A DNA stretch of 18,012 bases from contig DXZC01000033.1 in NCBI GenBank assembly GCA_019415505.1, positions 1-18,012 of the forward strand, given 5' to 3'. The position numbers were made by a program, and so were the translations under genes. Source of the DNA: Peptococcaceae bacterium (GTDB lineage: Bacteria > Bacillota > Dehalobacteriia > UBA7702). The notes below the pieces were generated by a model. That model worked only from the letters and a program-made list of their open reading frames with translations. It was not told where the DNA came from and searched no databases. Positions 15,919 to 18,012 of this stretch are shown here, piece after piece; the stretch's first letter is position 1; the number at the start of each line of letters is the position of its first letter.

Positions 15919-16890
15919 TTTTTTAAGAGCCTTTAGCATATTGCCCGTAAAAGTAGATTGCATATAATAAGCGTTGACCCCTGTGTTTTGGTCAAAGGCT
16001 TTAAAGCAGTAGCCGCTACCAGGTTGTGACATGGCATCTGTTGGTGCGGCAACGTCTCCCAAGGCATAATGGTTAAGGTTAAACTTATTAACCTTAAAAC
16101 CGGGCATATCATCAACGCCGCAACAGGTGGGACTATCGCCCATGGAGCGGAGACGGTTTTCTCCGCTATAAAATTTCATGCCGCTATCGTGAGCGGCGTT
16201 TTTTAGTTCCGTAAATAGGGGACTTAGAACAGACAGCGGATAACAAAAATCAGCTCCGACCCTTTCAAGGCCAGGTAGATGCTTCGCGAATTTCATTCCT
16301 TCCACTATCACTCCATGTGCTCCGACTTCAGCAAATTGCTTGATACTATTTATTATACTGGTATGTACCTCTGGCATATAGGGCTGTATGCGTACAATAA
16401 CTCTTTTGTGTTTGGCGATACTTTCTATGATTTTAAGACGATTTGTAAAGTTAGGCGCGCCAGCCTCTAAAACATCGTATTCAGGGCAAACAAGGCTTAT
16501 CTGCACAGCACAGTTACAATCATTTAGTAACTCTATGTAGTCTTGTTCTCCGATAATGGCCCCTTTCGTGGATATGATAACCGGGTATTGGTTTTTGGCA
16601 AATATCTTTAGACATTCGTAAGACAACCGATATTCCCGCTCGGCAGGCTGAAAAGGGTCGCTAGTGCCACCCCAATGTAAAGGTATATCCCAATCGCACC
16701 ATTTTGTTTCGTTGGTACGTTTACCGGCAATAAAATTTTTAAGGGCCTCTACGCCTTCGCCGGTCTTGCCTTCTGCGATACTCTTTTTGCGCTGTACAAA
16801 GCAGTATTTACAGGCGTGAGTACAGCCTACATAGGTATCAAATCTAACCGGCACATCGCATATAGTCAGTTGGGTACCACAATTAGGCAT
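15889..16890 (-). CDS. Radical SAM protein, spore-photoproduct-lyase-like (COG1533 type)
   Basis: A 333-residue enzyme whose cluster motif C23-x3-C27-x2-C30 (GCTHACKYCFV) binds the [4Fe-4S] cluster that splits S-adenosylmethionine. GGTSDPFQPAERE at 74-86, ISTKG at 106-110 and VRIQPYMPE at 166-174 follow the SPL/COG1533 barrel. A pair C256-C257 and C295 near the C-terminus could hold a second cluster or act in catalysis. Its substrate is unknown; a nucleic-acid modification or repair reaction is inferred from the family and the phage context. The ATG at 16890 has a GGAGGT site 7 bases upstream and overlaps the ParB-like gene by 8 bases. The last codons are also the stem of a plus-strand terminator. 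Confidence 0.85.
   Translation of the reverse strand: MPNCGTQLTICDVPVRFDTYVGCTHACKYCFVQRKKSIAEGKTGEGVEALKNFIAGKRTNETKWCDWDIPLHWGGTSDPFQPAEREYRLSYECLKIFAKNQYPVIISTKGAIIGEQDYIELLNDCNCAVQISLVCPEYDVLEAGAPNFTNRLKIIESIAKHKRVIVRIQPYMPEVHTSIINSIKQFAEVGAHGVIVEGMKFAKHLPGLERVGADFCYPLSVLSPLFTELKNAAHDSGMKFYSGENRLRSMGDSPTCCGVDDMPGFKVNKFNLNHYALGDVAAPTDAMSQPGSGYCFKAFDQNTGVNAYYMQSTFTGNMLKALKKAKTDGFPVR
15893..15924 (+). terminator. Intrinsic terminator for rightward transcription
   Basis: On the plus strand CGGACGG (15893-15899), loop GAAAA, CCGTCCG (15905-15911) is followed at once by TTTTT, GC and TTTTTT. This is a 7-bp GC-rich perfect stem with a strong T-tract. In the minus direction the stem is not followed by T residues, so it cannot end the late operon message. 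It overlaps the last codons (Asp-Gly-Phe-Pro-Val-Arg) of the radical SAM gene. Confidence 0.75.
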
Positions 16891-17485
16891 TTACTGTACC
16901 TCCGATATAATCCAGTACGAGCCCGACCAACTCTCTTTTGCCGTGGTGTTTGATGTATGATTCAATCTGCGCCTTGTGTTCCCTGGGAAAAGCGAGGGTA
17001 ACACTGTACAGGTCGGGCTTGTGGTCAACGTCGGCAAAATCATTTTCCAGTAAGCTGTTAATGTGTTCATAGTTGACTGACTCGCCGCAGTAAAAGCCGA
17101 ATGCTGACATATCAATGTCCGGGATATCAGCTATTTCTGCGGCTAGTATAGCCCTGTTAAGGGCCGTATCAAGGGTTAGTTTATTGTGTATATGGGTATA
17201 GGCTCGCCGCTGGTTATCGGTGAGGTGGTCTAATCTAATACAGGGAACCGTAGTCATATCAAGCTCCCTGCAAGCAAGAACCCGGCCATGACCTTCAACT
17301 ATAGTGTTATCCTTACCCCATACCCCGACAGGGTCAATCATTTTAAATTGTTTTATACTGTTGACAAGGTGCTGAATTTGTTCTTCGGTATGTTCCTTAG
17401 CATTATCTTTATAAGGGGTTAAGGTGTCAATATCCAGCCAGACTACTTCCAGACTTACATTCTTTTCGTTTAGCCTATCTTGCAT
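16883..17485 (-). CDS. ParB/sulfiredoxin-fold (ParB-like nuclease domain) phage protein
   Basis: A 200-residue protein with the ParB N-terminal fold: VVWLDIDTLTPYKDNAKEHTEEQ at about 14-36, a helix and IDPVGVWGKDNTIVEGHGR with the box EGHGR at 64-68, then LDMTTVPCIRLDHLTDNQRRAY at 75-96. The remaining 100 residues form a small unknown C-terminal domain (YSVTLAFPREHKAQIESYIKHH). Stand-alone ParB-like proteins of this type occur next to methyltransferases and terminases in many phages; roles as nuclease, DNA-binding factor or modification cofactor have been proposed, but none can be chosen here. The start at 17485 has an AAGGAGG site 5 bases upstream and overlaps the sigma-like gene by 16 bases. 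Confidence 0.85.
   Translation of the reverse strand: MQDRLNEKNVSLEVVWLDIDTLTPYKDNAKEHTEEQIQHLVNSIKQFKMIDPVGVWGKDNTIVEGHGRVLACRELDMTTVPCIRLDHLTDNQRRAYTHIHNKLTLDTALNRAILAAEIADIPDIDMSAFGFYCGESVNYEHINSLLENDFADVDHKPDLYSVTLAFPREHKAQIESYIKHHGKRELVGLVLDYIGGTVNA
17402..17430 (-). promoter_or_regulatory. Possible internal sigma-A promoter inside the ParB-like gene
   Basis: On the minus strand TTGACA (17430-17425), a 17-base spacer and GATAAT (17407-17402) match the consensus at 11 of 12 positions. It lies about 55 bases inside the coding sequence (codons for the LDIDTLTPYKDN region). A transcript would start near 17395 and carry the radical SAM and packaging genes without a full ParB-like gene. The codons are also constrained by protein sequence, so chance cannot be excluded. 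Confidence 0.4.
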
Positions 17486-17838
17486 ATTTCCTCCTTGTCG
17501 AGTTTTTCAAGAATTTTGCGGTGCTTTCGTCGTATGTTTCTTTCATCATAATACAAGGCCATACCTATTTTGACCCAGTTATATTTCTGGATATATCGCA
17601 TACGCATTAAACGCCTTTCAAAGCTGGGTAATGCTTCTATAGCAACTTCTATTTTCAAGCGCAGAGCTTTGAGTTCTTCAATCTTTCGACTAAGTTCTTT
17701 TTCTATATCTATGTCGCTATTATCTGATTCAGTGCTGAAAGTTGTATCTTTATGCCAACTGTTTTTTATTTCATTTTCTAATTCCTTAATTTCCTTACCA
17801 AGATCTTTATACTGCGCTCCTAAATTCCAAACAGCCAT
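17470..17838 (-). CDS. Sigma-70 region 4-like phage transcription regulator
   Basis: A 122-residue protein and the first gene of the leftward operon. Residues about 8-30 and 45-70 form charged coiled-coil helices (QYKDLGKEIKELENEIKNS; EKELSRKIEELKALRLKIE). From about 73 the sequence IEALPSFERRLMRMRYIQKYNWVKIGMALYYD, ending in ERNIRRKHRKILEKLDK, has the layout of a sigma region 4 helix-turn-helix. This agrees with small phage regulators (ArpU/DUF1492-like) that sit just before terminase genes and switch on late transcription. That it activates the downstream late operon is inference. The ATG at 17838 has an AGAGGTGAAG site. Confidence 0.75.
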   Translation of the reverse strand: MAVWNLGAQYKDLGKEIKELENEIKNSWHKDTTFSTESDNSDIDIEKELSRKIEELKALRLKIEVAIEALPSFERRLMRMRYIQKYNWVKIGMALYYDERNIRRKHRKILEKLDKEEICKIG

Positions 17839-17904
17839 CTCTTCACCTCTGTAAAATATGTTTTAATTGTTTACTTCCCAATAAAGCAACCTGTTAAAAA
17901 TATG

Positions 17905-17933
17905 ATTATATAAATGAGTACGAAAAAAGACAC
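17905..17933 (-). promoter_or_regulatory. Possible promoter for the leftward operon
   Basis: A perfect TATAAT (17910-17905, minus strand) sits 17 bases after a poor -35 (GTGTCT, three matches). Transcription would begin near 17898, about 60 bases before the first gene. The weak -35, overlapping the terminator stem, would fit a promoter that needs an activator, but this is only a position-based guess. Confidence 0.3.
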
Positions 17934-17955
17934 TGCCCATCACAGTGTCTTTTTT
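17923..17955. terminator. Two-sided intrinsic terminator
   Basis: AAAAAAGACACTG, a 7-base loop and CAGTGTCTTTTTT form a perfect 13-bp stem with A-run and T-run at its ends, so it works on either strand. Leftward it would stop transcripts entering from beyond the right edge and insulate the late operon. Rightward it stands directly before the ribosome binding site of the plus-strand ORF, where it would block expression unless bypassed. Confidence 0.8.
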
Positions 17956-17973
17956 TAAAAGGAGGTGCATCAA

Positions 17974-18012
17974 ATGAAAAAGCTTTTATCCACTATCCAC
18001 GCTATCATAATA
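17974..18012 (+). CDS. Start of a possible plus-strand gene (13 codons, runs off window)
   Basis: An ATG at 17974 follows AAAAGGAGGTG at 17957-17967 with a 6-base spacer, an excellent ribosome binding site. The first residues are MKKLLSTIHAIII, a basic start followed by a hydrophobic stretch such as a signal peptide or a small membrane protein. There is no visible promoter between it and the terminator hairpin just upstream. The opposite strand also has open frames ending here, so a leftward gene ending before the terminator is the competing reading. Confidence 0.45.
   Translation, partial: MKKLLSTIHAIII

Noticed and set aside
15744..15926. Plus-strand ORF of 60 codons running through the hairpin region, including a possible 26-codon start at 15847
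   Set aside because: Composition is explained by the inverted repeats, the first ATG lies before the promoter, and the frame ends in the terminator T-tract. A tiny peptide from the RNA is not excluded but has only a weak ribosome binding site.
1..18012. CRISPR array, tRNA, IS element or attachment site
   Set aside because: No spaced direct repeats, cloverleaf, transposase or terminal repeats seen by eye; a computational scan was not possible.

Overview
This window is the packaging, head and tail region of a temperate siphophage or prophage from a Gram-positive host, most likely Bacillota (Clostridia or a relative). The DNA is moderately AT-rich. Most genes have strong AGGAGG-type ribosome binding sites and several start with GTG. 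The structural set (A118-type portal, Phage_min_cap2, GP20-type scaffold, three small neck proteins, Gp15 family) is typical of long-tailed phages of low-GC Gram-positives. No integrase, lysis, replication, tRNA, CRISPR or IS sequence is visible, so prophage versus free phage cannot be decided here.

Almost everything lies on the minus strand as one tightly packed operon read from right (about 17.9 kb) to left. The order is: a sigma-region-4-like regulator (17.8-17.5 kb), a ParB/Srx-fold protein and a radical SAM enzyme of the spore-photoproduct-lyase type (17.5-15.9 kb), then DNA packaging (a 60-aa terminase-like fragment, TerS, TerL), portal, minor capsid protein, a 38-aa ORF, scaffold and major capsid protein (15.8-9.3 kb). 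After these come four neck and tail-completion proteins, the major tail protein, two tail-assembly proteins with an ATGA overlap, the tape measure, distal tail proteins, a tail hub, and a tail fibre with a knob-like module (9.3-0.1 kb). The left edge cuts the first codons of another small gene. At the right edge a two-sided terminator hairpin is followed by the start of a possible plus-strand gene.

The strongest unexplained signal is at 15756-15924, between the radical SAM gene and the terminase genes. Here the plus strand, opposite to every surrounding gene, carries a near-consensus sigma-A promoter (TTGACT, 17 bp, TAAAAT). It is followed by four back-to-back hairpins and then a perfect stem with a T-tract that would terminate rightward transcription. 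This reads as an independently transcribed small RNA of about 130 nt, embedded antisense in the late operon next to the packaging genes. One loop carries the 8-nt palindrome CCTGCAGG. I do not recognise the RNA as any known family.

The other points of interest are a near-perfect minus-strand promoter inside the ParB-like gene, the unexplained ParB/radical SAM pair beside the packaging genes, the split-off terminase-like 60-aa gene, and a structured leader before the scaffold gene.
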